Origin: Novipirellula aureliae
GTDB taxonomy: Bacteria; Planctomycetota; Planctomycetia; Pirellulales; Pirellulaceae
NCBI RefSeq assembly: GCF_007860185.1
Contig: NZ_SJPY01000002.1
Coordinates: 713,775 to 777,774 of the forward strand
Direction of reading: 5' to 3'
Length of the DNA: 64,000 nucleotides
Part shown: one piece after another, positions 28,932-37,948 of the stretch
How the letters are laid out: each line of letters starts with the position of its first letter
Numbering within the stretch: position 1 is the first letter of the stretch
Program-made: the position numbers and the translations under genes
Notes under the pieces: model-generated
What the model was told of the DNA's origin: nothing
The model's database searches: none
What the model saw: only the letters and a program-made list of their open reading frames with translations

Positions 28932-28955
28932 GGCCGATATCGGCCCCTTTTTTTT
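28932..28955 (+). terminator. Intrinsic terminator after arsR-like gene
   Basis: A 14-base perfect palindrome GGCCGATATCGGCC (28932-28945) is followed by CC and eight T residues. A perfect palindrome leaves only a tight hairpin, so efficiency is uncertain. Three imperfect copies of GAAGTTGA lie just before it (28891-28930). Confidence 0.65.
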
Positions 28956-28963
28956 AACCAAAC

Positions 28964-28983
28964 ATATCGTCGCCTGTCGACAT
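28964..28983. promoter_or_regulatory. Palindromic operator, probable ArsR-family binding site 2
   Basis: ATATCG-N8-CGACAT differs from site 1 (28501-28520) at a single half-site base and has the same N8 spacing and the same preceding AC. It lies 44 bases upstream of the rhodanese start codon. This suggests that the repressor also controls the downstream sulfur genes. Confidence 0.7.
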
Positions 28984-29026
28984 TACGACAATTCAGGGCG
29001 GCGTCACACCACCACGGGAGAACTTG

Positions 29027-29572
29027 ATGCAAACGATCGATGTGAAACAATTGGCAGCGGAACAAAGCCGGAACGAAATTGACGTCATTGATGTACGCAT
29101 GCCTACGGAGTTTCGCGAGATTCACGCCGAATGTGCTCACAACGTTCCACTGGACTCGCTCGACCCCAACGCCGTGATGGCGTCCCGAAACGGATCGGCC
29201 GACCAGCCTTTGTATGTGATCTGTCGCAGCGGCAATCGCTCGGAGCAAGCCTGTAAAAAATTCATGGACGCTGGTTTCAAAAACGTTGTCAACGTCGAAG
29301 GTGGCACGACGGCATGGGACAAGGCGGGACTTCCAGTCGTACGTGGTAAGAAAGCCTTTCCACTGATGCAGCAGGTGCAATTGACGGCCGGATTCCTAAC
29401 CTTGCTCGGAGTCGTGTTGGCATACTTCGTCCACCCCTACTTTGCCGGACTCTCTGCCTTTGTCGGGGCCGGGTTGATGTTTGCCGGAGCGACGGGCGCC
29501 TGCCCGATGGCTTCTGGACTCGCGAAGATGCCTTGGAATCAATGCGATGGCGGAGGCTCATGTTCGGCCTAG
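29027..29572 (+). CDS. Rhodanese-domain protein with C-terminal membrane anchor (YgaP-like)
   Basis: 181 residues. GGGAG stands six bases before ATG 29027; a TTG three bases earlier is less likely. A single rhodanese domain (residues ~1-105) has the active loop 'CRSGNRS', with Cys as sulfur carrier, and ends in 'VNVEGGTTAWDKAGLPV'. Residues ~115-165 form two membrane helices ('LTAGFLTLLGVVLAYFV', 'LSAFVGAGLMFAG') like the DUF2892 part of YgaP. It should handle sulfane sulfur at the inner membrane. It is the first gene of the sulfur operon and overlaps the next gene. Confidence 0.9.
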   Translation: MQTIDVKQLAAEQSRNEIDVIDVRMPTEFREIHAECAHNVPLDSLDPNAVMASRNGSADQPLYVICRSGNRSEQACKKFMDAGFKNVVNVEGGTTAWDKAGLPVVRGKKAFPLMQQVQLTAGFLTLLGVVLAYFVHPYFAGLSAFVGAGLMFAGATGACPMASGLAKMPWNQCDGGGSCSA

Positions 29573-30384
29573 CCATCCTGTTCGGATGGGTTGTCGGTTT
29601 TGCACTGGGACTAACCGGTGGAGGGGGCGGCATCTTCGCGGTACCCCTGCTTGTTTACGGACTGGCGGTTGCTCCTCGCGAGGCCGTCGGTATCTCACTG
29701 GCCTCGGTCGGTGGCACCGCTTTGTTTGGTACGGTGCCTCGACTCGTTCGCGGCGAAGTGGAACTGCGTACAGGTTTGCTGTTCGCGGTCGCTGGGATGT
29801 TGGGGGCTCCAGTCGGCTCGTACGTGTCGACGCTTGTTCCTGAGAACATGTTGCTGGTGATGTTTGCCGGGCTGATGTTCGTGGTGGCACAGCGGATGTG
29901 GTCCAAGGCTTGCAATCCAATTTTACCGAGTGGCGTTTGCCCCACCGAAAGCGAACCGGGGCCAGATCGAAGTGCTTGCCAGCGTGACGCCGATGGCAAG
30001 CTTCGACTGACGTCGCGATGTGCCCGACTGTTGGTGCTGGTTGGGCTAATGACGGGCGTACTGTCGGGCCTGTTCGGTGTCGGAGGTGGTTTTGTGATTG
30101 TCCCGGCGCTGGTGATCTTCAGCGGTATGGCAATCCATCAAGCGGTCGGAACCTCCTTGTTCGTGATCGTTTTGGTAAGCATCAGTGGCGTAGCGTCGCA
30201 CTTGGCAAACGGAAACGAACTGTCGTGGGAAACCACCCTGCAATTCATGGTCGGAGGTTTTGCAGGCATGTGGCTGGGCGGCATCGTCGCTAAGCGATTG
30301 AAGGGACCGACGCTTCAGAAGACATTTTCGATTGCGGTTGTGTTGGTCGCGATTTTTGTGATTTTCAAGACAGTGGTTTTGTAA
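29560..30384 (+). CDS. TauE/SafE-family sulfur-compound exporter
   Basis: 274 residues of mostly membrane helices. The start at 29560 (GGAGG three bases upstream) gives 'MFGLAILFGWVVGFALGLTGGGGGIFAVP', the normal family beginning; ATG 29542 would add six residues. The second half repeats the pattern ('VGLMTGVLSGLFGVGGGFVIVPALVIF'), as expected for the two-repeat TauE/SafE fold. Proteins of this family export sulfite, sulfonates or related anions. It overlaps the rhodanese gene by 13 bases, so the two are translationally linked. Sulfite or thiosulfate export after persulfide oxidation is the natural reading. Confidence 0.9.
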   Translation: MFGLAILFGWVVGFALGLTGGGGGIFAVPLLVYGLAVAPREAVGISLASVGGTALFGTVPRLVRGEVELRTGLLFAVAGMLGAPVGSYVSTLVPENMLLVMFAGLMFVVAQRMWSKACNPILPSGVCPTESEPGPDRSACQRDADGKLRLTSRCARLLVLVGLMTGVLSGLFGVGGGFVIVPALVIFSGMAIHQAVGTSLFVIVLVSISGVASHLANGNELSWETTLQFMVGGFAGMWLGGIVAKRLKGPTLQKTFSIAVVLVAIFVIFKTVVL

Positions 30385-30412
30385 CCAATACGTTTCACGG
30401 GAGAACCGATAC

Positions 30413-31837
30413 ATGTTGCTCAAATATTTCTATGACGAAAAACTCGCCCACGCTTCTTACATGGTTGGATGCCAGCGGTCCAAAGAAGCGATCATCGTTG
30501 ATCCAGGCCGCGACATCGATCCGTACCTTGCAATGGCAGAGAAGGAGGACATCAAGATCGTCGCAGTCGCTGAGACTCACATTCATGCCGACTATGTTTC
30601 GGGAGCTCGCGAGTTAGCCGATCGAGTCGACGCGAAGTTATATGTCTCCGACGAAGGTCCAGCCGAGTGGAAGTACCTGTACCTAGACGATTACGATAGC
30701 ATGCCAGTTCACGACGGTGATCACTTCATGATTGGAAACATCCGGTTTGACGTTTTGCACACCCCCGGCCACACGCCTGAGAGCATTTCGTTCCTGCTGA
30801 CCGACCAAGGGGGGGGTGCCAACAAACCGATGGGCATTTTTACCGGTGACTTCGTGTTCGTCGGTTCAATCGGTCGACCGGACCTGTTGGAACAAGCTGC
30901 TGGTTTGATGAACACAGCCGAACCTGGTGCACGCGATTTGTTCAAGTCGACCGAGCGATTCAAAACGCTGCCCGATTACTTGCAAGTCTGGCCGGCTCAT
31001 GGAGCGGGAAGTGCATGCGGAAAAGGTCTTGGTGCCATACCATCGTCAACCGTTGGTTACGAAAAGCGGTTCAATCCGGCACTTCAGTTCAACGACGAAG
31101 ACGAGTTTGTGCGTTACATCTTGGCGGACCAACCGGAGGCGCCGAAGTATTTCGCGGTGATGAAGCGAGTGAACAAAGCAGGCCCGCGGATTCTTGGCGC
31201 CGATCACCATCACACCATGCTTGATCTCGCCGGTTTGGCGGATGCGGTCCAATCGGGCACCGTCGTCGACATTGCCCCAGCGTCCGAATTCGCCAAGGGA
31301 CATGTCCCCGGCACGATCAACATCCCACTCTCGATGCTGTCGCCTTGGGCGGGTTGGCTGGTGGACTACGATCAGCCGACGCACCTGATCTGCGAACCCA
31401 ATCAGCTCGAAGAAGCGGCGAGGCTATTGCACAAGATCGGTGTGGAGGAAATCGCGGGTGCTTTCAATGCGAGCGATGTCCGATCGAGCGACTTGGCAAC
31501 CGAAGTCTACGCAACCGGCACACCCGAGGACTTGTCACACAGTGTCGAAACGGGTGACGTAAAATTGCTCGATATTCGATCCAACGATGAGTGGAAAGAA
31601 GGTCACATCGAGCAAGCGGAGCACCGGTTCCTTGGTCGTCTACCAGAGCACCTGGACGAATTGCCACGCGATAAAAAAATAGTCGTCCAATGCCGTAGCG
31701 GGGCTCGATCGGCAATCGCGGCGAGCGTCCTGCAGGCCGCAGGTTTCAAGAACGTTGTCAACCTAACCGGTGGCTACGTCGCTTGGAAAAGTGCAGGTCT
31801 GCCAAGTGTCAAAACGCAACCTGCGATGAGCGGCTAA
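30413..31837 (+). CDS. Metallo-beta-lactamase-fold persulfide dioxygenase-like protein with two rhodanese domains (CstB-like)
   Basis: 474 residues. GGGAG lies nine bases before the ATG, in the same leader (CACGGGAGAAC) seen before the rhodanese gene. Residues ~1-235 are the metallo-hydrolase domain: 'ETHIHADYVSGA' (H56, H58, D60), 'HTPGHTPES' and 'GDFVFVGSIGRPDL'. A first rhodanese-like domain spans ~265-350, with 'THLICEPNQ' at the loop. A second, standard one ends the protein, with 'VVQCRSGARSA' and 'VNLTGGYVAWKSAGLP'. This order is that of CstB-type enzymes, which oxidise persulfides to thiosulfate or sulfite. Acts in the cytoplasm. Confidence 0.9.
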   Translation: MLLKYFYDEKLAHASYMVGCQRSKEAIIVDPGRDIDPYLAMAEKEDIKIVAVAETHIHADYVSGARELADRVDAKLYVSDEGPAEWKYLYLDDYDSMPVHDGDHFMIGNIRFDVLHTPGHTPESISFLLTDQGGGANKPMGIFTGDFVFVGSIGRPDLLEQAAGLMNTAEPGARDLFKSTERFKTLPDYLQVWPAHGAGSACGKGLGAIPSSTVGYEKRFNPALQFNDEDEFVRYILADQPEAPKYFAVMKRVNKAGPRILGADHHHTMLDLAGLADAVQSGTVVDIAPASEFAKGHVPGTINIPLSMLSPWAGWLVDYDQPTHLICEPNQLEEAARLLHKIGVEEIAGAFNASDVRSSDLATEVYATGTPEDLSHSVETGDVKLLDIRSNDEWKEGHIEQAEHRFLGRLPEHLDELPRDKKIVVQCRSGARSAIAASVLQAAGFKNVVNLTGGYVAWKSAGLPSVKTQPAMSG

Positions 31838-31925
31838 TTTGAACCATCGCGAAAATCGCACGATCGCATCACTCATGCCCCCCCCGCGTTCTCTCCTAGC
31901 AATCGAACAATCCAAACCTCGAACC

Positions 31926-32993
31926 ATGAAATACTCAGTCACATCAATCGTCCAACACCTCGTCCTTCTCGCTATCTCGCTTGCTGCTGCACAAGCTTAT
32001 GCCCAAGACTTGGAGGCGATTCCCAAGACCGCCGCCAAGCGGGGGGATTCGAAAGAGAAGATCGAACTTGGTAAGAGTCTTTACTTTGATCCACGACTCT
32101 CTGCTACCGGTACCGTTTCCTGCAACAGTTGTCACAACTTGATGGAGGGCGGTGACGATGGCCGTGCAACGTCGATGGGCGTCGACGGCCTGACGGGACC
32201 TCGTAATGCACCCACCGTTTGGAACTCCGTCTTTCAGGCCTCACAATTTTGGGACGGCCGGTCGGCGACGCTCGAAGACCAAGCGAAAGGCCCGATGGTT
32301 GCCAATGTTGAAATGGGAATGATCGGACATGACCAAGTGGTAAGCCGCATCAAAGACATCCCCGGCTACGTGGTGCAGTTTGAAGCAACGTTTGGAAAAA
32401 CAGATTCCGTTACGATTGAAAACGCGGTCGACGCGATTGCTGCCTTCGAGCGGACTCTGATCACGCCCAACTCAGCTCTCGACCGGTATCTCGTTGGCGA
32501 CAAACAGGCCATGAACGAGGCCCAAATTCGCGGCATGGAACTCTTCGAGTCGACCGGCTGTACCGAATGTCACGCTGGCCCGGCACTCAACGGCTGGCAA
32601 CCCGGAAGTGACGCCGAGTTTGTCGATTTTCCCCGATTTGAAGATTCCCCCTATGTCGAAAAGTATGACTTCGTTGCGGACGTTGGACGCTCAATGGCAA
32701 CGGGGGATAACGGGGATGACCATTATTTCAAAACGCCGACCTTGCGAAACATCACGCTGACGGCCCCCTACTTCCACAATGGTCGTGTCAATTCATTGAC
32801 GGAAGCCATTAGGGTGATGGCGTCCACGCAGCTTGATGTTAAATTCACAGATCAAGAGCTCGCCGACTTGGCGGCTTTCATGGAAGCATTGGAAGGCGAG
32901 TTTCCAAATCTCACCTTCCCTCGACTCCCATCACGTTCAGGCGAATCGGTTATTCACGCTTCGCTCAATGCTGGTCCCAGCGACCAGGGCTAA
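31926..32993 (+). CDS. Di-haem cytochrome c peroxidase family protein
   Basis: 355 residues from ATG 31926, which begins a signal peptide cut near 'AAAQAYAQD'; a longer in-frame reading from 31839 does not look secreted. Two haem c sites are seen: C-N-S-C-H and C-T-E-C-H, separated by about 160 residues. 'LGKSLYFDPRLSATGTVSC', 'GPRNAPTVWNSVF' and 'FDGRSATLEDQA'-type segments are family landmarks (here 'WDGRSATLEDQAKGP'). The enzyme would reduce hydrogen peroxide in the periplasm. It follows the persulfide gene by 88 bases in the same direction and may share its operon. Confidence 0.92.
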   Translation: MKYSVTSIVQHLVLLAISLAAAQAYAQDLEAIPKTAAKRGDSKEKIELGKSLYFDPRLSATGTVSCNSCHNLMEGGDDGRATSMGVDGLTGPRNAPTVWNSVFQASQFWDGRSATLEDQAKGPMVANVEMGMIGHDQVVSRIKDIPGYVVQFEATFGKTDSVTIENAVDAIAAFERTLITPNSALDRYLVGDKQAMNEAQIRGMELFESTGCTECHAGPALNGWQPGSDAEFVDFPRFEDSPYVEKYDFVADVGRSMATGDNGDDHYFKTPTLRNITLTAPYFHNGRVNSLTEAIRVMASTQLDVKFTDQELADLAAFMEALEGEFPNLTFPRLPSRSGESVIHASLNAGPSDQG

Positions 32994-33034
32994 CCATTGT
33001 TTTTCCTCCAACACGAAAGAGATGAGCACAAACC

Positions 33035-33523
33035 ATGTCAAAGAAACAAAAGAAACAAACGATCGAGAATCTTCAGCGAGCATTGTCAATGGAACTCACT
33101 GCGATGCACCAATACCAACTGCACGCATGTGTGCTGGATGATTGGGGTATGGATCTGCTGGCGGCCAAAATGCGTGAAGAGTTGCAGGAGGAACTCGGAC
33201 ATTCCGAGGAATATCTCGTCCGTATCCTGTATTTGAACGGTGATCCGAAATTGGATTTGGAAAAGACGCCCGTCCGAGCAACGTCGCTGAAAGAAATGTT
33301 TGAAACGGACCTCGCGGATGAGAAGGAAGCGATCGAGTTTTACACAACAGCTTCCATTGAGGCGAGCGAAGACCGCGACATCGGCACGCGGCAACTCTTC
33401 GAGCGAATCGCCATCGACGAAGAAGGGCACGCGAGTTGGTTGGAATTGCAACTCGACTTGCTCGAACGAATGGGCGAACCGGCCTACATCGCGAAACACA
33501 TGTCAACCAATGCAGCCGAATAG
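33035..33523 (+). CDS. Ferritin-like / bacterioferritin-family protein
   Basis: 162 residues forming a four-helix bundle. Di-iron ligands are placed as in bacterioferritin: Glu20, an E-x-x-H in 'EELGHSEE' (E53, H56), a Glu in 'DEKEAIEFY' and a second E-x-x-H in 'IDEEGHASW'. It should oxidise and store iron or detoxify iron plus peroxide. Forty-one bases separate it from the peroxidase gene, and a terminator follows. The pair with a peroxidase suggests protection against peroxide. Confidence 0.85.
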   Translation: MSKKQKKQTIENLQRALSMELTAMHQYQLHACVLDDWGMDLLAAKMREELQEELGHSEEYLVRILYLNGDPKLDLEKTPVRATSLKEMFETDLADEKEAIEFYTTASIEASEDRDIGTRQLFERIAIDEEGHASWLELQLDLLERMGEPAYIAKHMSTNAAE

Positions 33524-33603
33524 ATCACCCATTCTCTTTCAACCATTCCCAACGCAGCCATCGCTGAGGCTGCACCATGGCAACAGACGGCATCAAGATT
33601 AGA

Positions 33604-33632
33604 GCTCACCTGAACCACTGGTGAGCCCTTTT
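33604..33632 (+). terminator. Intrinsic terminator of the sulfur/peroxide operon
   Basis: Stem GCTCACC/GGTGAGC (33604-33610 and 33620-33626) with a nine-base loop is followed by CCCTTTTG. It lies 80 bases after the ferritin-like gene. Confidence 0.75.
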
Positions 33633-33700
33633 GCTTCCGTCGGGCTTGCCCCGGTTCGGAGCAACCACTCGGAGCAACCATGAATGCGAACCTTCCCGCT

Positions 33701-33747
33701 CGCCCCGCCCCCACGAATCGCCTGCCACGATTCGTGGGGGCGGGGCG
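33701..33747. repeat. Perfect 20-bp GC-rich hairpin
   Basis: Arms CGCCCCGCCCCCACGAATCG (33701-33720) and its exact complement (33728-33747) enclose a seven-base loop. No T-run follows, so it is not a simple terminator. The 485-base gap in which it lies (33524-34008) has no gene. A comparable GC-rich hairpin is at 49601-49673. Confidence 0.9.
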
Positions 33748-34008
33748 ACCGTCTTTGGGGGGGAAGCTTCCGTAGCCACCAGCGTTTTCATCCGCCCAGG
33801 CAAGCTCGCGAAAGAACGATAGAGGCCCCCCCAGAATTATTCTGTTCGAACAATCGAATAGGGTTTCTTTTCTTGCGAGGATGAATATGATGGGTGGGAT
33901 ATTCCTCTGTAAGAGCAAATGGAGGCTGTCGACAATAACCTTGGGTTGGCAACTTTGCATTGGCAACAACGCGCATTCACAAACCATCGAACCTTTCTGG
34001 AGCCTAGA

Positions 34009-35496
34009 ATGAAGAACCTGTTTTTTGTTGTCCTTGCACTACTGCTGTTCGTCCCCAATGTTGCAGGTGCCAGCGAGGGTACCAGCCCGACGGACACCTC
34101 TTCCGAGCTCGACACTTTAACGGAGCAAGGGGATGATGGAACGGATACTGCAGCGAACACAAAAGACAGGATCGCCTGGTACGAAAGCCTTAAATACGGG
34201 ATGTTCATTCACTACAACATGCCCACTTTTCATGGGGCCGCATCGATGGGCGCCAACTGTAAAAGTGCAGAGCCAGATCCTGATCCCAAAAAATGGAACC
34301 CAACCGGTCTCGATACCGATCAGTGGATGGAAGTTGTCAAAGCAGCTGGCATGAGTCACGCCATCCTTACCGTAAAGCATCATCATGGGTTTTGCCTTTG
34401 GGACAGCGCCCATACCGATTTCGATGTTGCAAGTAGTGGAAATACAACGGACGTCGTCGAAGCATTTGTCAAGTCTGCTAGAGCTGCAGGCATAACTTAT
34501 GGATTTTACGTTAATCTTGGACGAGACATCCATCACTGGGGGTGCAATCACCAGGTGCGGACAAATTCGCAATTTGAAGAGTTTCAGGAAAACATCGTTG
34601 AAGAACTACTAACGAAGTATCCGGATTGTGACATGTTGTGGTTCGATGGTCCCGCTGTGTATCCAAACAACCAGAACATGTACGATCACATCAAATCAAT
34701 CAACTCCGATGTCATCGTCATCAACAACTTTGGCGACAAGCCTGGAAATGTAGGTTGGCCTTACGATGTGGGGCACTATGAATTCAATTTCAGTTCACAC
34801 AATTATGAGCAAAACGAGTCCCACGGTGGAAAGGATTATTACGTTCCCAAAGGTATCTGCCACTCAATCTACAACAGCTGGTTTTGGAGACCGGGACTAA
34901 AGCTTAAGACGCAAAGTTCGCTCAAGGAACTCCATAAATTGATGATGGATAAAGGGGGGGTTGATCTGGTTAACTTGGGACCCAATCAGGCTGGGGTGAT
35001 TCCTCACTCAGGGCAATCCAACCAACGACAGCATATGATCGATCTTTACAATGATTTATTTGGGGTCGCCCCCCCCATCGATGATCGCGATGAATCCATC
35101 ACCTACGAAGGCAGCTGGAGTGAAACGGGAGATAGCAGTGATTACAACTCAACTTGCAAAGTGAGTAGCACGGAGAATGATTATGCTGAGTATACCTTCA
35201 CCGGCGAAGCGATCAAACTAGCTGTAAGGAAAGGGCCATCATGTGGGAAAGCGAACATCTATATTGATGGTCAGCTTGACGAGACCATCGATACTTACAA
35301 AGCCTCGACTCAAGGCGCAGCATACGTCTATGAAAACCATTCTTTATCCAACGCGACGCACACGATAAAGGTTGAGGTATCGCATGAAAAAAACACGTCT
35401 TCCACTGGCCATGATGTGAACATCGACTTTTTTGAGTATGGCTCGATCGGTGGTGTCACATCAGCGTCATCCTCCGTCCCCACACGGATGGAATAA
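34009..35496 (+). CDS. Divergent GH29-like protein with C-terminal carbohydrate-binding-like domain
   Basis: 495 residues; GGAG six bases before ATG 34009 decides the start. Signal peptide 1-20, then a polar Thr/Ser/Asp linker to ~50. 'WYESLKYGMFIHYNMPTF' and 'MLWFDGPAVY' keep the GH29 pattern, with Asp213 as candidate nucleophile. The conserved 'HHDGF' is replaced by 'HHHGF' (124-128), and spacing in the middle differs from the two other GH29 genes here. Residues ~360-495 form a beta-sandwich ('YAEYTFTGEAIKLAVRKGP', 'IYIDGQLDETIDTY') like an ancillary binding module. Specificity may differ from alpha-L-fucosidase. Confidence 0.78.
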   Translation: MKNLFFVVLALLLFVPNVAGASEGTSPTDTSSELDTLTEQGDDGTDTAANTKDRIAWYESLKYGMFIHYNMPTFHGAASMGANCKSAEPDPDPKKWNPTGLDTDQWMEVVKAAGMSHAILTVKHHHGFCLWDSAHTDFDVASSGNTTDVVEAFVKSARAAGITYGFYVNLGRDIHHWGCNHQVRTNSQFEEFQENIVEELLTKYPDCDMLWFDGPAVYPNNQNMYDHIKSINSDVIVINNFGDKPGNVGWPYDVGHYEFNFSSHNYEQNESHGGKDYYVPKGICHSIYNSWFWRPGLKLKTQSSLKELHKLMMDKGGVDLVNLGPNQAGVIPHSGQSNQRQHMIDLYNDLFGVAPPIDDRDESITYEGSWSETGDSSDYNSTCKVSSTENDYAEYTFTGEAIKLAVRKGPSCGKANIYIDGQLDETIDTYKASTQGAAYVYENHSLSNATHTIKVEVSHEKNTSSTGHDVNIDFFEYGSIGGVTSASSSVPTRME

Positions 35497-35587
35497 AGGT
35501 ATTCTTACCGGACACCTTCATTCCCTCTCACCTTCATTTCCTCTCACCTTCGTTACACAACGGAGACCTAGCGGGGAGGTTAAAATC

Positions 35588-37834
35588 ATGGACATAAAAA
35601 AACACCTCGTCTGTTTCCTTTCGGTGGTACTGTTGCCTGCCCAATGCGTTTTGGCCGGAAATATCATTGACACAGCGGATTACCCCTACTGGAGGCAACT
35701 CGCTTCCAGTTCGCCTTTTTTTGCTGCGATGAAAAGCAACGCGATCGATGCGGCAAACAATGGCACCGAGACACGCGATGTGATGGGGGGCTGCGCCCTT
35801 GCTTATATCTTGGATCCGGAAAATAGAGCTGGATACATCGATGGCATCAAAGAGAAATTCGGAACCCGGATTACAAACATGACCATCGGCACCGGGGCGG
35901 CCACCTCTTCGGTTCCTTCCCATGAACTGTTTTATGCCTTACTGGCACTCGATGTGATTCGTTCTGATCTGGATTCAGCAACGCTTCGCCGCTTTGAATC
36001 CGTTCTGAAAAGCAAAATCATGGATCTCTATATTGGAAAGTGGGATCCGCATGCCTGGGCGATGCGAATGCTGTGGTACAAATACATAGGGGATGAGCGG
36101 AATTTCCAGGCTGCAAAAGTGGAGTTTGATAGCGGTTTGTCGGAGCATTACATGCCAAACGACGGCGTCTCACCAGCTGGCAATGGGTACTGCGTACAGC
36201 GATGGAACTCGGTTGAGCGTTCCGCTAAAAATGCCACACCCGATTTGATGGAGTACATGGGCTATCATGAGTACTACACCAATCCTGGGATCATTGGGCT
36301 GAAAGAGTTTATGTATGGCTATGCAGTGGCCCCCTTTGGACGCATCCTGCTCTACGGCGATTCTCGCAGTACCGAAGGTCAGGTGCCATGGGATATTAAA
36401 GGGGGAAAGGTTGTTGTGTCCCCCCATATTCTTTCAGCGGCTAGGTATTCTCCCAAAGCCTACCAATACGCGATGTGGGTTCTGCGTGAAGGGGTTGGTG
36501 TGTCTTCGCTACGTTTAAAGGGACACTTGTCTAATTACTTAATTATGGCGGGGACCGCGGCCAAGAATGATCCAATCGCAGTTGAACTCAATGATGGGGT
36601 CATGGCTCCCAGCCGATTGTTTCAAAATTATGCCGCTTTCATTTCAAAAACTGACTCAACGAATGCTCTCTATATGAGCATGCTGAACCTGACAGGAAAC
36701 ACAGAGTACCATACCCATTTCGAAGTCAATGCTCTGGCTATGGCTGGATATGGGGAGATCCTATTGCGAAATGCTGGCTACAGTGGACCGGATAAGGATG
36801 TCACGGTGGATGGGGTGACCGCTACGTTTGATTACCTGCATTCAAATTCGGAGTCCGCCAATACCGTAATGATCGGTGGAGCAAGACATTCAGCAAAAGT
36901 GGGTGATGGGATTACGGAAGGATTCGTTGGACAAAATGTCGAGTATTGTAGAGGTGTGAGTACGACGGCTATCGAGGGGACCCATGCTAGAGATGTCGTG
37001 TTCGTGCAACCTTCCGATGGTGCTCATGGTTACTATCTCGTCATGGATCATGTCACCACGGACAATGCCGGGGAGAATGTTAATGTCGTATGGCACCCCA
37101 ATTCAGGTGCGTTAAAGACGGTTGCGCCGGAAACACACTACTTATCTGAAATCACAAAAGAAGACGGCGCGAATGGTCCACGTGTTTTTACTGAAAACGA
37201 AGTTGAACTCACGACATTTTTAGCGACTCCACCCTCTTCGGTTGAAATAAAGAGGACGGCGAATCAGGCAAGCCGATATTCCTATGCAGCAGATTATTTG
37301 GTCGCCAATTACGATCCGATCGACAAAAGGAAAGACATCCTTACCGTTTTATTTCCGGCAGACAAAACCCATCAAGTAGGCGAACTAACAAGAATCGAAT
37401 CCGAGGAGTATACGGGCTGCAAAATCGTTCAAGAAGAAATTGAAGATGTTGCCCTGACCTCCGATGGTAGCATGACCGGGCAACAAGGGGAGACAACGTT
37501 TCAAGGGGAAGATGTTCTCCTTAGAACGGAATCCGGAAAGTTGTCATCCTTTTTTGTCAAAGGGGTTTCATTTGATAATGGCCAGCGTACGCGTTGTGGC
37601 TTCCAGGCGGATCTGCCTATTGCGATTTATATGAACGCCGCGACTGCATCATCAGGGATGCGTGGAATAATCCATTCAAACGGAACCAAGGTGACTTTCT
37701 ATTATCCGGAAATAACCTCTGTGAAGATAAATGAACATGCTGTAGAGGCAACGGCATCGGGTCAAGGATGGGTCCAAATCCAAGTTCCCTCCGGTACTTT
37801 TAAGGTAGAGATCGTTTCACCTCATACTCTGTGA
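35588..37834 (+). CDS. Secreted polysaccharide lyase-like protein (heparinase II/III or related fold)
   Basis: 748 residues from ATG 35588, preceded by GGGGAGG at eight bases; the longer reading upstream is out of place in the leader. Signal peptide 1-23. The first ~330 residues look alpha-helical (alpha/alpha toroid): 'FYALLALDVIRSDLDS', 'PHAWAMRMLWYKY', 'SAARYSPKAYQYAMW'. The rest is beta-rich ('EYHTHFEVNALAMAGYGEILL', 'GYYLVMDHVTTDN'). A toroid plus beta-sandwich is the layout of heparinase II/III-like and alginate lyases; 'THFEVNALAMAGYG' resembles their central His/Tyr region. The uronate-containing substrate is an inference. Confidence 0.7.
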   Translation: MDIKKHLVCFLSVVLLPAQCVLAGNIIDTADYPYWRQLASSSPFFAAMKSNAIDAANNGTETRDVMGGCALAYILDPENRAGYIDGIKEKFGTRITNMTIGTGAATSSVPSHELFYALLALDVIRSDLDSATLRRFESVLKSKIMDLYIGKWDPHAWAMRMLWYKYIGDERNFQAAKVEFDSGLSEHYMPNDGVSPAGNGYCVQRWNSVERSAKNATPDLMEYMGYHEYYTNPGIIGLKEFMYGYAVAPFGRILLYGDSRSTEGQVPWDIKGGKVVVSPHILSAARYSPKAYQYAMWVLREGVGVSSLRLKGHLSNYLIMAGTAAKNDPIAVELNDGVMAPSRLFQNYAAFISKTDSTNALYMSMLNLTGNTEYHTHFEVNALAMAGYGEILLRNAGYSGPDKDVTVDGVTATFDYLHSNSESANTVMIGGARHSAKVGDGITEGFVGQNVEYCRGVSTTAIEGTHARDVVFVQPSDGAHGYYLVMDHVTTDNAGENVNVVWHPNSGALKTVAPETHYLSEITKEDGANGPRVFTENEVELTTFLATPPSSVEIKRTANQASRYSYAADYLVANYDPIDKRKDILTVLFPADKTHQVGELTRIESEEYTGCKIVQEEIEDVALTSDGSMTGQQGETTFQGEDVLLRTESGKLSSFFVKGVSFDNGQRTRCGFQADLPIAIYMNAATASSGMRGIIHSNGTKVTFYYPEITSVKINEHAVEATASGQGWVQIQVPSGTFKVEIVSPHTL

Positions 37835-37948
37835 TGGCTTCTGCTACTCCGCCAGAATGATCAAGCTGCTATAAGTCATCCAATGATAGCAGCTCGACAG
37901 ATTGCCTTGCTTGTTGGCTTACTCCTTCTCATGACCGGAATGGCTCAG

